From Mobilicoccus massiliensis (GTDB lineage: Bacteria > Actinomycetota > Actinomycetes > Actinomycetales > Dermatophilaceae), in contig NZ_LN651330.1 of NCBI RefSeq assembly GCF_000826525.2, forward strand, positions 124,001 to 188,000: 64,000 nucleotides of DNA. Reading direction: 5' to 3'. The translations under genes were made by a program, and so were the position numbers. Position 1 is the stretch's first letter. Every line of letters begins with the position of its first letter. The notes below the pieces were generated by a model, which had not been told where the DNA came from, did no database searches, and saw only the letters and a program-made list of their open reading frames with translations. Shown here one piece after another: positions 36,784 to 45,176 of the stretch.

Positions 36784-37368
36784 ATGGCCGATCCTCGCTC
36801 ACTGCACGGAATGACCTTCGCGATCAACGCCGGCGAGCACGGCGACGTGCAGGAGTTCTACACCTACGTGTTCGGCCGCGGCCCCGACACCAAGCCGATG
36901 GACGACTTTCTCGAGTGGCAGGTGTGCGAGGGCGCTTGGCTGCAGATCTCGACGGGGCACGATCGCCCCGGTTCGAACAACGCGCGGGTGCGGTTCGAGG
37001 TCGAGGACATGGACGTGGCGGTCAAGCGTCTCGACGAGGCCCGGGTGCCGTACGGCGAGGTCGTGACCGTTCCCGACGTGGTGCAGTTCGTCAACTTCTC
37101 CGACAACTGGGGCAACGCGCTCGGCTACTACCACCTGTTCGCGCCGCGTCCGCTCGTCACCGAGGACGAGCGGATGCTCCAACTGCTCGACCAGCGTGTA
37201 CGTGCCGAGCGTCGGCGCGTCTACGAGCAGGGCGGCGACCCCGGTGAGGTCGACATCGACGCCATTCGCGCCGAGATCGGTCTGCGGCCCGAGAGTGGGC
37301 CCAGCACCGGAGCCCAGCCCCGCGTCGACCCCTCCGAGACCACGAACCCCGCGGACACCACGTCCTGA
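36784..37368 (+). CDS. VOC (glyoxalase-like) family protein
   Basis: A 194-residue protein whose first ~125 residues have the vicinal-oxygen-chelate fold pattern (FAINAGEHGDVQEFYTYVFGRGP, LEWQVCEGAWLQIS, RVRFEVEDMDVAVKRLDEARVP, VNFSDNWGNALGYYHL). A helical Arg/Glu-rich tail follows, then a Thr/Pro-rich end. The metal ligands are not all obvious, so a binding or resistance role is as likely as catalysis. The start ATG 36784 follows a weak ribosome-binding site; an in-frame ATG at 36766 also exists. Confidence 0.75.
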   Translation: MADPRSLHGMTFAINAGEHGDVQEFYTYVFGRGPDTKPMDDFLEWQVCEGAWLQISTGHDRPGSNNARVRFEVEDMDVAVKRLDEARVPYGEVVTVPDVVQFVNFSDNWGNALGYYHLFAPRPLVTEDERMLQLLDQRVRAERRRVYEQGGDPGEVDIDAIRAEIGLRPESGPSTGAQPRVDPSETTNPADTTS

Positions 37369-37401
37369 CGCCCACCCCCTGGACTTCCGCCGTCTCGGCC
37401 C

Positions 37402-37881
37402 TCACCGCGACGGCGAGGCGCTCACCACGCCGGTACGTGCCGGCCTGGGCCGCAGGGCGATCGAGACGATCGCCGCGCTCGTCGCGAGGATCAGTGTGAC
37501 CGCGAGGAGCAGCGACGGCGCGTCGGTGAGGGCCACGTGCATGATGGCCCGATTCGGGCTCAGCGCCGCGAACCCGAACGCGACGAGCGTGCCGAGGTAA
37601 CTCCCGCTCATGTTGCGCCGGTGAGCGAGAATGTTTCCGCGACTGATCGCGACGATGCCGGCGGTCACCGACGCGAGCGTGAACACCGCGAGGCCGTGCA
37701 GCCAGTTGAACCCGTGCGGGTGGATGGCGAACGAGCTCGCGCAGGTGCCGACCATCGCGCCCACCCAGACGCGGCCGACCAGGCGATGGGCCGCGTCGCG
37801 ACGACGCCGCAGGATCTGCAGCGGTCCGAGTGTGAGCACGAAGGACGCGAGCGTCGCGTGAAGGACCATGAGCGGCTCCAT
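37402..37881 (-). CDS. DUF2306-like small membrane protein
   Basis: A 159-residue protein with four hydrophobic segments and the pattern LQILRRRRDAAHRLVGRVWVGAM, HPHGFNWLHGLAVFTL and NILAHRRNMSGSYLG. The conserved histidines are typical of DUF2306 membrane proteins, some of which are thought to bind heme or metal. It is transcribed away from a MerR-type regulator, with likely shared control sites between them. Confidence 0.78.
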   Translation of the reverse strand: MEPLMVLHATLASFVLTLGPLQILRRRRDAAHRLVGRVWVGAMVGTCASSFAIHPHGFNWLHGLAVFTLASVTAGIVAISRGNILAHRRNMSGSYLGTLVAFGFAALSPNRAIMHVALTDAPSLLLAVTLILATSAAIVSIALRPRPARTGVVSASPSR

Positions 37882-37889
37882 GTCCGTAA

Positions 37890-37948
37890 GATAGAAGCGC
37901 TATCCGAGCGGCGGCAACGTAGATCCTGCACCCGCGACCGCTATCCGA
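37890..37948. promoter_or_regulatory. Candidate MerR-type operator sites
   Basis: The dyad GATAGAAGCGCTATC lies at 37890-37904, just before the DUF2306 gene. A direct repeat CGCTATCCGA occurs at 37898-37907 and 37939-37948, 41 bp apart or about four helical turns, the second copy ending ten bases before the regulator start. This suggests autoregulated divergent control. Confidence 0.5.
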
Positions 37949-37958
37949 TGGGAGGGCC

Positions 37959-38567
37959 GTGCGCCTCAAGGAGCTCGCCGAACGCGCCGACACCTCGCCG
38001 GCGTCGATCAAGTACTACCTGCGCGAAGGTCTGCTGCGTCCGGGGCGTCGCGTCAACGCCACGCTGGCCGAGTACGACGAGGGCCACCTGCGGCGCCTCG
38101 ACCTCATCTCGGCGCTACGACGCGTCGTCGGCGCGTCGATCGACGACATCCGAGCGCTCGTGGCAGACATCGACGATCCCGAGCGCAGCCTCTACGACGT
38201 CCTCGGTCGTGCTCAGATGATCGGTCTGGGAATGCCGCCCGCGTCGTCGGCCGGGGACGAGCCGGAGTCGGTGACCAGGCTGCTCGAACATCGCGGCTGG
38301 GGGACGGCCATCCAGGTGCGCGGGCACCTCGCGGAGCAGGTACGGCTCATGACCGCTCTCGGCATCGAGGTGCGGCCGGAACGCCTCGAGGCGTACGCCG
38401 ACGCCGCCGCCTCCGTGGCCGATCTCGACATCGACGCCGTCGCCACCGCCACGAGTCGGGACGAGGCGGCGATGCGCGTCGCCGTCGGCGTGCACACGTA
38501 CAGCCGGCTGTTCCTGCGCATGCTCGCCGTCGCGCAAGCCGGGCGGGCCGACGAGCTGCTCGGCTGA
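37959..38567 (+). CDS. MerR-family transcriptional regulator
   Basis: A 202-residue regulator. The N-terminal MerR helix-turn-helix is RLKELAERADTSPASIKYYLREGLL, followed by the wing (RRLDLISALRRVVGASIDDI). The C-terminal ~110 residues are helical without the metal-binding cysteines of the classical metal sensors, so an organic ligand or a different signal is likely. A GTG start with GGGAGGG just upstream. It probably controls the divergent DUF2306 gene and itself. Confidence 0.88.
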   Translation: MRLKELAERADTSPASIKYYLREGLLRPGRRVNATLAEYDEGHLRRLDLISALRRVVGASIDDIRALVADIDDPERSLYDVLGRAQMIGLGMPPASSAGDEPESVTRLLEHRGWGTAIQVRGHLAEQVRLMTALGIEVRPERLEAYADAAASVADLDIDAVATATSRDEAAMRVAVGVHTYSRLFLRMLAVAQAGRADELLG

Positions 38568-38571
38568 ACGA

Positions 38572-39507
38572 TCAGCGGCGCCACCAGCGCGGACGCCGAT
38601 CGTGGGGGCCGTGGTCGTCCTCGTCCCACGGATCGGCGTGCGTCGAACCGAGCGAGCTGTAGAGGGTCTCGGAGTAGTCGGGGTCGCGGCCCCGGCGTCG
38701 CTTCTCTCGCTGGCGGTCGGTGACGGGGCTGGCGCCGTCGGTCGACCCCATCGAGAAGCTCAACGTGTCGGGATCCTCGTCGCGCGCACGGTCGTCGTCG
38801 TGGTCACGACGCCTACGCCGGCCGCCACGTCGCCCGAGGTCGGCGATCTCGCTGCGCAGCGACGGCCGACGGGTGGGATCCTCCTCCTCCCACGGGTCGT
38901 AGCTCTCGTGGCGGGCGCCTCCGCCCGTCTTGCCGAGGTGGCGCGGTTCGAGGGAGTCGTCGACGAGCTCGTCGTCGGCGAGATCGGTGTCGACGTACCC
39001 CTCCTCGTCGTACTCCGACCCCGTCTTGAAGATCGTGCCGACGATCTTGAGATACGTGTTGTTGGGGTTGGGGATGAACTCGACGTCGGAGAGCGCCTGG
39101 TCCTGCCCCGCGCTCTCGAGGACGAACGTGCCGTAACCGAAGATGCGGCCGGCGATGGAGCGCCGGAACGTCATGTCGGTGACCTTCGTCATCGGCAGCA
39201 TGTCGACCTTGCGGATGATGAAGCCGTAGATGAGCAGGAGCCGTTGGTCGGTGGCGACGAACCATTCGTCGTTCCACTCCCAGACCCGCACGATGGCGCG
39301 CCCGAACACGACCAGCCACCCGATGAGCAGGGCCCGGACGAGCCCCTCCGGTGCGCCCGCGGTGTAGGCCGTGCCGATGAGCAGCAGCGTGACGGTGGTC
39401 GTGGCGAGCGGCTCGGCGATGGCGAACCAGTGCCGGTGCGTGGCGACGACCACCCGCTCACCCTCGGTGAGGTACTTGTCCAGCCGGTGGGTCTGGTCGT
39501 CGATCAT
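38572..39507 (-). CDS. Membrane protein with bacterial PH (YdbS-like) domain and long charged tail
   Basis: A 311-residue protein. Two membrane helices (residues ~32-75: [31 protein letters not shown]) precede a bPH2/DUF304 domain ([45 protein letters not shown]). The last ~140 residues are an unusually charged Asp/Arg-rich tail ending in RRPRWWRR. The upstream neighbour at 39527 is a tiny membrane protein on the same strand. Function unknown. Confidence 0.8.
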   Translation of the reverse strand: MIDDQTHRLDKYLTEGERVVVATHRHWFAIAEPLATTTVTLLLIGTAYTAGAPEGLVRALLIGWLVVFGRAIVRVWEWNDEWFVATDQRLLLIYGFIIRKVDMLPMTKVTDMTFRRSIAGRIFGYGTFVLESAGQDQALSDVEFIPNPNNTYLKIVGTIFKTGSEYDEEGYVDTDLADDELVDDSLEPRHLGKTGGGARHESYDPWEEEDPTRRPSLRSEIADLGRRGGRRRRRDHDDDRARDEDPDTLSFSMGSTDGASPVTDRQREKRRRGRDPDYSETLYSSLGSTHADPWDEDDHGPHDRRPRWWRR

Positions 39508-39526
39508 CGCGCCTCGAAGACCGGCC

Positions 39527-39700
39527 TCAGAACGCCGTGATGAGACGGTCGAAGAACGTGGCGATGGCGTTGAAGCCGTTGACGATGATCTCCCAGATCG
39601 TCACGACGATGTCGGCCGCCTTGTTGGGGGAGGTGAAGATCGCCCAGAGCACGAAGATCCAGAAGATCCACGTGAACACCTTCTTGATCGAGGGGGGCAT
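39527..39700 (-). CDS. Small membrane protein of 57 residues
   Basis: ATG at 39700 with GAGGAG at ideal spacing, stop at 39527. The peptide starts [16 protein letters not shown], continues with two hydrophobic stretches ([24 protein letters not shown]) and ends DRLITAF. Codon use and third-position GC bias match real genes. Such tiny hydrophobic proteins occur beside bPH-domain genes in actinobacteria. Function unknown. Confidence 0.7.
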   Translation of the reverse strand: MPPSIKKVFTWIFWIFVLWAIFTSPNKAADIVVTIWEIIVNGFNAIATFFDRLITAF

Positions 39701-39886
39701 CGATCTCCTCGCTTCTGCCGTGTGAGGGGTGGGTCGTGGCGGGTCGGCCGCGGGGTCGCCGACGACACGGTCGCGCGACTCCCGGTGTCATCGAACCACA
39801 TCGACCTCAGAGGGGGAGGCAGCCGGAGCCCGGCGCGCCGATGGCTCCATCGGAGATCGCCCGGGAGGGCCGAGGTGGGCGACGGG

Positions 39887-40525
39887 TCAGACGACGCCGT
39901 AGAGCCGGTCGCCCGCGTCGCCGAGACCGGGCACGATGTAGCCGTTCTCGTCGAGCTTCTCGTCGATCGCACCGACGACGAGCGTCACGGGGATGCCGAG
40001 CTGGTCGCCGCTCTCGCGCACGGCCTCGATCCCCTCGGGGGCGGCGATGAGGCAGACGGCCGTGATGTCGTCGGCGCCGAGGTCACGGAGGAACTCGAAC
40101 GCCATGACCAGGGTGTGGCCGGTCGCGAGCATCGGGTCGATGACGAACACCTGGCGCCCCTCGAGGGTCTCGGGCAGGCGGTTGGCGTAGGCGTGCACCT
40201 CGAGGGTCTCGTCGTTGCGCACCATGCCGAGGAACCCGACCTCCGCGCTCGGCAGCAGGCGGGTCATGCCCTCGAGCATGCCGAGGCCCGCGCGCAGGAT
40301 CGGGACGATGACCGGCTTGGGGTTGGACAGCTTGATGCCCGTGGTCGGGGCCACCGGGGTGCGGATCTCGAACGGATCCACGCGCACCTCGCGCGTCGCC
40401 TCGTAGGCGAGCAGGGTCACGAGCTCTTCGGCGAGGCGCCGGAACGTGGGGGAGTCCGTGCGCTCGTCGCGCAGATAGGTGAGCTTGTGGTTGATGAGTG
40501 GGTGATCGGCCACGTGCACGCGCAT
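39887..40525 (-). CDS. upp: Uracil phosphoribosyltransferase
   Basis: Salvages uracil to UMP with PRPP. The 212-residue product starts [20 protein letters not shown] and has the PRPP-binding [17 protein letters not shown] and uracil-binding [15 protein letters not shown]. The ATG at 40525 is fixed by family N-termini. No ribosome-binding site precedes it; a TAAGTT at -12 to -7 relative to the A of ATG suggests leaderless transcription. Its promoter is the mirror image of that of tadA. Confidence 0.96.
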   Translation of the reverse strand: MRVHVADHPLINHKLTYLRDERTDSPTFRRLAEELVTLLAYEATREVRVDPFEIRTPVAPTTGIKLSNPKPVIVPILRAGLGMLEGMTRLLPSAEVGFLGMVRNDETLEVHAYANRLPETLEGRQVFVIDPMLATGHTLVMAFEFLRDLGADDITAVCLIAAPEGIEAVRESGDQLGIPVTLVVGAIDEKLDENGYIVPGLGDAGDRLYGVV

Positions 40526-40630
40526 GGGGGAAACTTATCCGGTGACCACGTCGAACACGCCCACGCCTCGCCCGACTGGCGGGCGTGGGGGGGTTCGACG
40601 TGGTCACCGGATAAGTTTCCCCCATGCGCG
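40519..40630. promoter_or_regulatory. Mirrored bidirectional promoter: 49-bp inverted repeat spanning both upp and tadA start codons
   Basis: Arms 40519-40567 and 40582-40630 are inverted copies with only two mismatches, around a 14-base centre. The symmetry point puts the upp ATG (40525) and tadA ATG (40624) at exactly equivalent places; both genes begin ATGCGCG. In each direction TAAGTTTCCCCC directly precedes the ATG without a ribosome-binding site. TAAGTT fits a -10 box (TANNNT) for a transcript starting at the start codon. Confidence 0.85.
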
Positions 40631-41121
40631 CGCGCGGCGGCGGAGGTGGGCGGCGGGCCGGCGGTGGCACTCGGGAGTTCGAGCCGTGGCTGGAGGAATC
40701 GCTGGCCCTCGCGGCGGAGTGTCTGCCGCACGGCGACGTGCCGGTCGGAGCCGTGGTGGTCGACGCGAACGGCCACGTCATCGGCCGCGGACGCAACGTG
40801 CGTGAGCAGTCGGGCGATCCCACCGGGCACGCCGAGATCCTCGCCCTTCGTGCGGCCGCGGCGAGCCGGGGTGGATGGCGGCTCGACGGATGCACCCTCG
40901 TCGTCACCCTCGAGCCCTGCGCGATGTGCGCGGGGGCCCTCGTGCAGGCCCGTGTCGACCGTGTGGTGTTCGGGGCCTGGGACGACAAGGCGGGTGCCTG
41001 CGGCTCGGTCTGGGATCTCGTGCGCGACCCGCGCGCCCTGCACCGCGTCGAGGTCGTCGGCGGCGTGCAGGAGGCGCGGTGCGCGCACCTGCTGCTCGAC
41101 TTCTTCGGGGACCGCAGGTGA
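40624..41121 (+). CDS. tadA: tRNA-adenosine deaminase
   Basis: Deaminates A34 to inosine in tRNA-Arg(ACG), which is itself encoded at 33731-33803. The 165-residue product has the zinc motifs [10 protein letters not shown] (His plus catalytic Glu) and PCAMCAGAL, and [14 protein letters not shown] in the core. A Gly/Arg-rich N-terminal extension ([15 protein letters not shown]) precedes the domain. The ATG at 40624 mirrors the upp start. No ribosome-binding site is seen. Downstream is tRNA-Ser(CGA). Confidence 0.94.
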   Translation: MRARGGGGGRRAGGGTREFEPWLEESLALAAECLPHGDVPVGAVVVDANGHVIGRGRNVREQSGDPTGHAEILALRAAAASRGGWRLDGCTLVVTLEPCAMCAGALVQARVDRVVFGAWDDKAGACGSVWDLVRDPRALHRVEVVGGVQEARCAHLLLDFFGDRR

Positions 41122-41239
41122 GGTCGCCCGGCCGCAGGCGGGTCCTGCGGGTGGGCGACTTTCTGCGCTCGGTTGTGCGACGTCGCATGTGAACGGCCGG
41201 ATTTCGTGCGCCCGTTCACGCTCTTGTAAGGTTGCCCAC

Positions 41240-41326
41240 GGTGGCGTGTCCGAGCGGCCAAAGGAGCACGCCTCGAAAGCGTGTGTGGGGGCAACTCCAC
41301 CGTGGGTTCGAATCCCACCGCCACCG
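41240..41326 (+). tRNA. tRNA-Ser(CGA)
   Basis: Acceptor GGTGGCG pairs with CGCCACC, with discriminator G. The anticodon loop CTCGAAA gives anticodon CGA. It has a long variable arm and the T-arm GTGGGTTCGAATCCCAC. CCA is not encoded. Confidence 0.95.
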
Positions 41327-41437
41327 CTCTGCGTCGCCCAGCGCGATGCCCCGACCGCCGGCCCTCCGTCGAGGGCCGGCGTTCCTCGTTACGGGAACGC
41401 GCGCCGGCCATGTGAGGTGCGACGAAGGAGACGACCG

Positions 41438-41779
41438 ATGACCGACGTGTGGCGCTCGATCGTGCTGTTCGCGCTCGCGGCGGTCTGCGAGATCGGTGGC
41501 GCGTGGCTCGTGTGGCAGGGCGTGCGTGAGCACCGCGGATGGCTGTGGATCGGTCTGGGGGTTCTCGTCCTCGGCCTGTACGGCTTCGTCGCCACGCTCC
41601 AGCCCGACGCCGAGTTCGGCCGGATCCTCGCCGCGTACGGCGGGGTGTTCGTCGCCGGTTCACTGCTGTGGGGGATGGCCGTCGACGGGTTCCGTCCCGA
41701 TCGCTACGACGTCATCGGCAGCCTCATCTGCCTCGCGGGAGTCGCGGTCATCATGTACGCCCCACGCCCCCACGCCTGA
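41438..41779 (+). CDS. UPF0060 (YnfA-like) small membrane protein
   Basis: A 113-residue four-helix protein of the UPF0060 family, distantly related to small multidrug-resistance and EamA-type transporters. Family marks are [44 protein letters not shown] and [27 protein letters not shown] precedes the ATG at 41438. Transport substrate unknown. Confidence 0.9.
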   Translation: MTDVWRSIVLFALAAVCEIGGAWLVWQGVREHRGWLWIGLGVLVLGLYGFVATLQPDAEFGRILAAYGGVFVAGSLLWGMAVDGFRPDRYDVIGSLICLAGVAVIMYAPRPHA

Positions 41780-41783
41780 GACC

Positions 41784-41870
41784 CGCCGAGACAGCCGTCG
41801 TTTCCGGCCACAGGTGTCTGCGCATCCTCACGGCGGGTGCGCCGGGCCGGAAACGCCGGCTGTCTCGGCG
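41784..41870. repeat. 87-bp inverted-repeat element, family B copy 2
   Basis: Arms 41784-41809 and 41845-41870 match as inverted copies at 25 of 26 positions. The outer bases match the arms of 36653-36738. It fills the whole 95-base gap between two convergent genes, where it would also act as a bidirectional terminator. Confidence 0.85.
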
Positions 41871-41874
41871 AGGC

Positions 41875-43299
41875 TCAGATCGGGGCGATCGCGCGCACCG
41901 GGCCTTGTTCCCGCCGGGGGCAGGCGGAGGTGTAGTGGCCGATCTCGAGGCAGTGCCCGCATCGGGGCAGGTGAGCGGGGGGCGCCGGCGGCAGGGGTTT
42001 GCGGACCGGCCGGGAGAACGACCCCGACCCGGGTTCCGGCGCGGGTGGTGCCTCGGGCGGGACGAGGTCGTCGAAGTACGTCGGGATGCCCACCGACGTC
42101 GCGGTCGCGCGTAGGTGCCGCAGCGCGCGGGTGCCGATCCGCTTGCGCTCGAAGGCAGCTCGTCGCAACGACTCAAGCAGTCGCTCCTGGATCTGGCGCA
42201 ACTCCGCCGCGCCGTACCCGGCGGCGACCATGAGCCGGGTGAGGCCGCGCACCTCGTCGGCGACGATCCGACCCTGCAACAGCAGGGGGACGAGCACGTC
42301 GAGGAACCGTCCGACGCGGGTGTCGTTGAGTTCGCGAGCGAGGCCGGAGGCGCGGGCGAAGAGGTCGTCGAGCCAGGGATCGACCCTCTCTCCCGCCGGG
42401 GAGAGCGACCTGTCGGCGCCGGGCAGCACCAACGCCTCGGGATCTCCGGCGGCCGCGCACGGATAGCGGAGCGAGGATCCGTGCCGAAGGAGGATGGCGG
42501 GCAGCAACGCGGCCGTCGCGTAGGCATCGTCGAGGGCGCTCCGTCCGACGACGGCCGTGGCCTCGACCTGGCGCGCGAGCGTCGGCAGTCGGTGATTGCG
42601 CGTCGGGAACGTCGTCCGGCCGATCGTGAACGTGCACAGCGCCGGCATGCTCGGTGCGAGCACCCCGGCCTCCATGAGGTGGGCGTCGAGGAGCTGCTCG
42701 AGGAACTCCGCGTGGTGGGCGAGGACGACGCGCCCCTCGAGCAGCGCGAGCAGGTGGGGCGCGACACGCGCGAACGACGGCGCCTCGTGGAGGCGGGCTG
42801 CGAGCTCGGACAGATGCGGTGGGATCGCTGCGGTCTCGGCCGACAGGAGTGTGGTGTACCGGCCCTCGATCCCGCCCTGTGCGTCGACATGCAGAACGGC
42901 GAGCGAGACGATCCGGTCGCGTACCGGGGTGAAACCGGTGGTCGTGTACCCGATCACCGCGTAGGGGCCGGTGTGCGGGATGCCGCCCGGCAGGTCGGTG
43001 CCGCCGAGTCCGAAGAGGCGGGTGCGTCCGTGCCGGGGTGCGGTGTGGGCGGCGTCGGGCGGCGGTGCGCCTGCGTGCATCGACCTACGGCGACGCGTCG
43101 CGGGAGCTGCACGGCCCGCCGAGTTCGCGGCCTCGTCGGGGTGCGGGCGAAGATCCGACGCCGGAGACCGAGGGGCGGATTCGGGTGGCGGGGTCGGAGC
43201 CGGCTCGGCGGTCGCGTCGGGCGGCGAATCCGCGGCGAACATGCGGAACAACACGAGCAGCACGACGAGCAGCACGACCACGCTCACCAGCCCCGTCAT
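41875..43299 (-). CDS. Membrane-anchored, catalytically degenerate DnaQ-like exonuclease with C-terminal zinc knuckle
   Basis: A 474-residue protein. It begins with one membrane helix (LVSVVVLLVVLLVLF, residues 4-18) and a Pro/Ala/Arg-rich linker. Residues ~112-270 resemble the DEDD exonuclease fold of DNA polymerase III epsilon. Key residues are missing: the D-x-E of motif I is Gly117-x-Thr119 (AVIGYTTTGF), the motif II Asp is Leu200, and the motif III His is Arg253; only the motif III Asp pair remains. After a helical region the end carries a CCHC zinc knuckle (Cys447, Cys450, His455, Cys460). ATG 43299 has GGAGG upstream. It is likely a nucleic-acid-binding protein rather than a nuclease; function unknown. 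Confidence 0.75.
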   Translation of the reverse strand: MTGLVSVVVLLVVLLVLFRMFAADSPPDATAEPAPTPPPESAPRSPASDLRPHPDEAANSAGRAAPATRRRRSMHAGAPPPDAAHTAPRHGRTRLFGLGGTDLPGGIPHTGPYAVIGYTTTGFTPVRDRIVSLAVLHVDAQGGIEGRYTTLLSAETAAIPPHLSELAARLHEAPSFARVAPHLLALLEGRVVLAHHAEFLEQLLDAHLMEAGVLAPSMPALCTFTIGRTTFPTRNHRLPTLARQVEATAVVGRSALDDAYATAALLPAILLRHGSSLRYPCAAAGDPEALVLPGADRSLSPAGERVDPWLDDLFARASGLARELNDTRVGRFLDVLVPLLLQGRIVADEVRGLTRLMVAAGYGAAELRQIQERLLESLRRAAFERKRIGTRALRHLRATATSVGIPTYFDDLVPPEAPPAPEPGSGSFSRPVRKPLPPAPPAHLPRCGHCLEIGHYTSACPRREQGPVRAIAPI

Positions 43300-43431
43300 G
43301 CCGCCTCCGCGCGTCTCGTCCGTGCCCTCACGTCCCATCGGGCCAGGGGCCGTCGACCTGAGCCGCCCTCGAGCGTTCGGGGCCGACGTAGGTCCTGCCC
43401 GGGGGTGGGGGAGGCGTGGCAGGCTGGGCGT

Positions 43432-44202
43432 ATGAACCGTCGCCATGCCCTCGTTCGTCGTCCGAGCACTCGTCTCGCCGAGGGGCTCGTCACTCACATC
43501 GACCGGTCGCCGGTAGATCCCGACCTGGCGCAACGGCAGTGGGAGGCCTACGTCGCCGCCCTGCAGAACGCGGGGTGGGAGACCATCGAGGTGCCCCCGG
43601 CCGAGGACCACCCCGATTCGGTGTTCATCGAGGACCCGGTGTTCGTCTACGGCGATCTCGCGGTGCTCACCCGATCCGGCGCGCCCGAGCGCCGGGGTGA
43701 GACCGACGGCCTGCGTGAGGTGCTCGAACGGCACGGCTACCGCGTCGAGGAGATGACCGAGCCCGCCACGCTCGACGGGGGAGACATCCTCAAGTTCGAC
43801 GGCACGGTGTGGGTGGGGCAGGGCGGCCGCACCAACGAGGAGGGCCTCGCGCAGCTCACGCGGCTGCTCGAGCCGTTCGACGTCGAGGTCGTGGGGGTGC
43901 CGCTGGAGTCGGTGCTGCACCTCAAGACGGCGGTCACCGCGCTGCCCGACGGCACCGTGATCGGCTACCCGCCGCTCGTCGACGCGCCCCTGACCTGGGG
44001 CGACGACTTCATGGCCGTGCCCGAAGAGGCGGGCGCCCACGTCGTGCTCCTCGGCGACGACACGGTGCTGATGTCGACCTCCGCGCCCGAGACCGCGGAG
44101 CTGCTGCGCGAGCGCGGACTCGAGGTCGTCACCGTCGACATCTCCGAGTTCGAGAAGCTCGAGGGGTGCGTCACCTGCCTGTCGGTGCGGTTGCGCGGCT
44201 GA
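43432..44202 (+). CDS. Dimethylarginine dimethylaminohydrolase-like amidinotransferase-fold enzyme
   Basis: A 256-residue member of the guanidino-group-modifying enzymes. It begins NRRHALVRRPSTRLAEGLV and shows the substrate-binding acids in DSVFIEDPVFVY, GGDILKFDGTVWVG, the catalytic histidine in LHLKTAVTALPDG and the catalytic cysteine near the C-terminus in LEGCVTCLSVRL. Length and motif order fit DDAH, which hydrolyses methylated arginine to citrulline. An arginine- or other guanidine-specific activity cannot be ruled out. Monocistronic. Confidence 0.85.
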   Translation: MNRRHALVRRPSTRLAEGLVTHIDRSPVDPDLAQRQWEAYVAALQNAGWETIEVPPAEDHPDSVFIEDPVFVYGDLAVLTRSGAPERRGETDGLREVLERHGYRVEEMTEPATLDGGDILKFDGTVWVGQGGRTNEEGLAQLTRLLEPFDVEVVGVPLESVLHLKTAVTALPDGTVIGYPPLVDAPLTWGDDFMAVPEEAGAHVVLLGDDTVLMSTSAPETAELLRERGLEVVTVDISEFEKLEGCVTCLSVRLRG

Positions 44203-44258
44203 CGAACACCGGCGGTTCGGCGCCGGATCTCCACGCAAGAGCTGGCGCCGTGGCCGTT

Positions 44259-45176
44259 CTACGGCCGGACGGGCTCGCTGGGCAACGACGACAGCCAGAT
44301 CGTCACCGCGAGCAGGTCCGCGGTGCCACCGGGGGAGAGTCCGGCCGCCGTGAGCTCGTCGTCGAAGTGCTCCATGAGGCTGCGGTAGCTCGGGTGCAGC
44401 GCACCGCCCTGCCTGAGGAGCTCCTCGGCGCGGCGAGCGACGCGCGCCATGGCCTCGACCCCGCCCCGTTTGGCGAGGTTCGTGTCGGTGTTGACCGCGA
44501 GCATCGCGAGCAGAGCGTGCAACAGCGCGCGGTCGCGCATCATCGGCCCGAGCGCGAGGTGGGGCTGCACGGCGAGGATCTCCATGGCCTCGCGGTAGGC
44601 GACGAGACCGACGCCTCGGGCGGTCGCATAACCGGCGGCCGCCTGCCCCCGGGCTCCCGTGAGTCCGTGGTCGCGAAACAGTCGCTCGCCGGCGGTCGCC
44701 GGCAGCGCGTCGTTGGTGAGCAGGTCGTCGACGAGCAATGATCTCGCGAGGTCGCCGACGTCGTCACACACCGAGATGTCGACCGTTCGTCCCAGGCGCA
44801 GCCGCCGTCCGGCACATCCGATGAGCAGCCCGAAGGCGAACACCGCGCCCTTGTGCGTGTTCACGCCTCCGGTCGCCTCGAACATGGACTCCTCGGCCGA
44901 GATGCCGACGCCACGCAGGCGTGCGAGGAAGTCGTCGTCCGTCTCACCGCCGTGCACGAGCCCGCACTCCCCGAAGACACCCCACCAGGGCGCCAGCGCG
45001 TCGGCGCTACGAATGAGCGTGTGCAGGTCCATGTCGCCGTGCGCACCCCGGTTGCGGTGGTCGACGAGCCCGGGTTTGGGCGTGAGCTGCGCCTCGATGC
45101 GGAGAGCGGAATCGGCGAGTCGCGCGAGACGGTCGAGATCGGCGCGGGCGTTGGTGGACACGGTGGCCTCGATCAC
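44259..45176 (-). CDS. citG: Triphosphoribosyl-dephospho-CoA synthase
   Basis: Makes the precursor of the citrate lyase prosthetic group from ATP and dephospho-CoA. The 305-residue product has AQLTPKPGLVDHRNRGAH, FEATGGVNTHKGAVFAFGL, DTNLAKRGGVEAM and SPGGTADLLAVTIW. It is the last gene of the citC-D-E-F-X-G operon and its GTG start overlaps the citX stop by 4 nt. Membership in the operon separates it from the malonate-decarboxylase homolog MdcB. Confidence 0.93.
   Translation of the reverse strand: MIEATVSTNARADLDRLARLADSALRIEAQLTPKPGLVDHRNRGAHGDMDLHTLIRSADALAPWWGVFGECGLVHGGETDDDFLARLRGVGISAEESMFEATGGVNTHKGAVFAFGLLIGCAGRRLRLGRTVDISVCDDVGDLARSLLVDDLLTNDALPATAGERLFRDHGLTGARGQAAAGYATARGVGLVAYREAMEILAVQPHLALGPMMRDRALLHALLAMLAVNTDTNLAKRGGVEAMARVARRAEELLRQGGALHPSYRSLMEHFDDELTAAGLSPGGTADLLAVTIWLSSLPSEPVRP

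Noticed and set aside
42115..44202. A 695-residue plus-strand protein ending with the dimethylarginine hydrolase
   Set aside because: The first ~440 codons lie antisense to the pseudo-exonuclease gene and have the composition of a shadow frame. The enzyme itself starts at ATG 43432.
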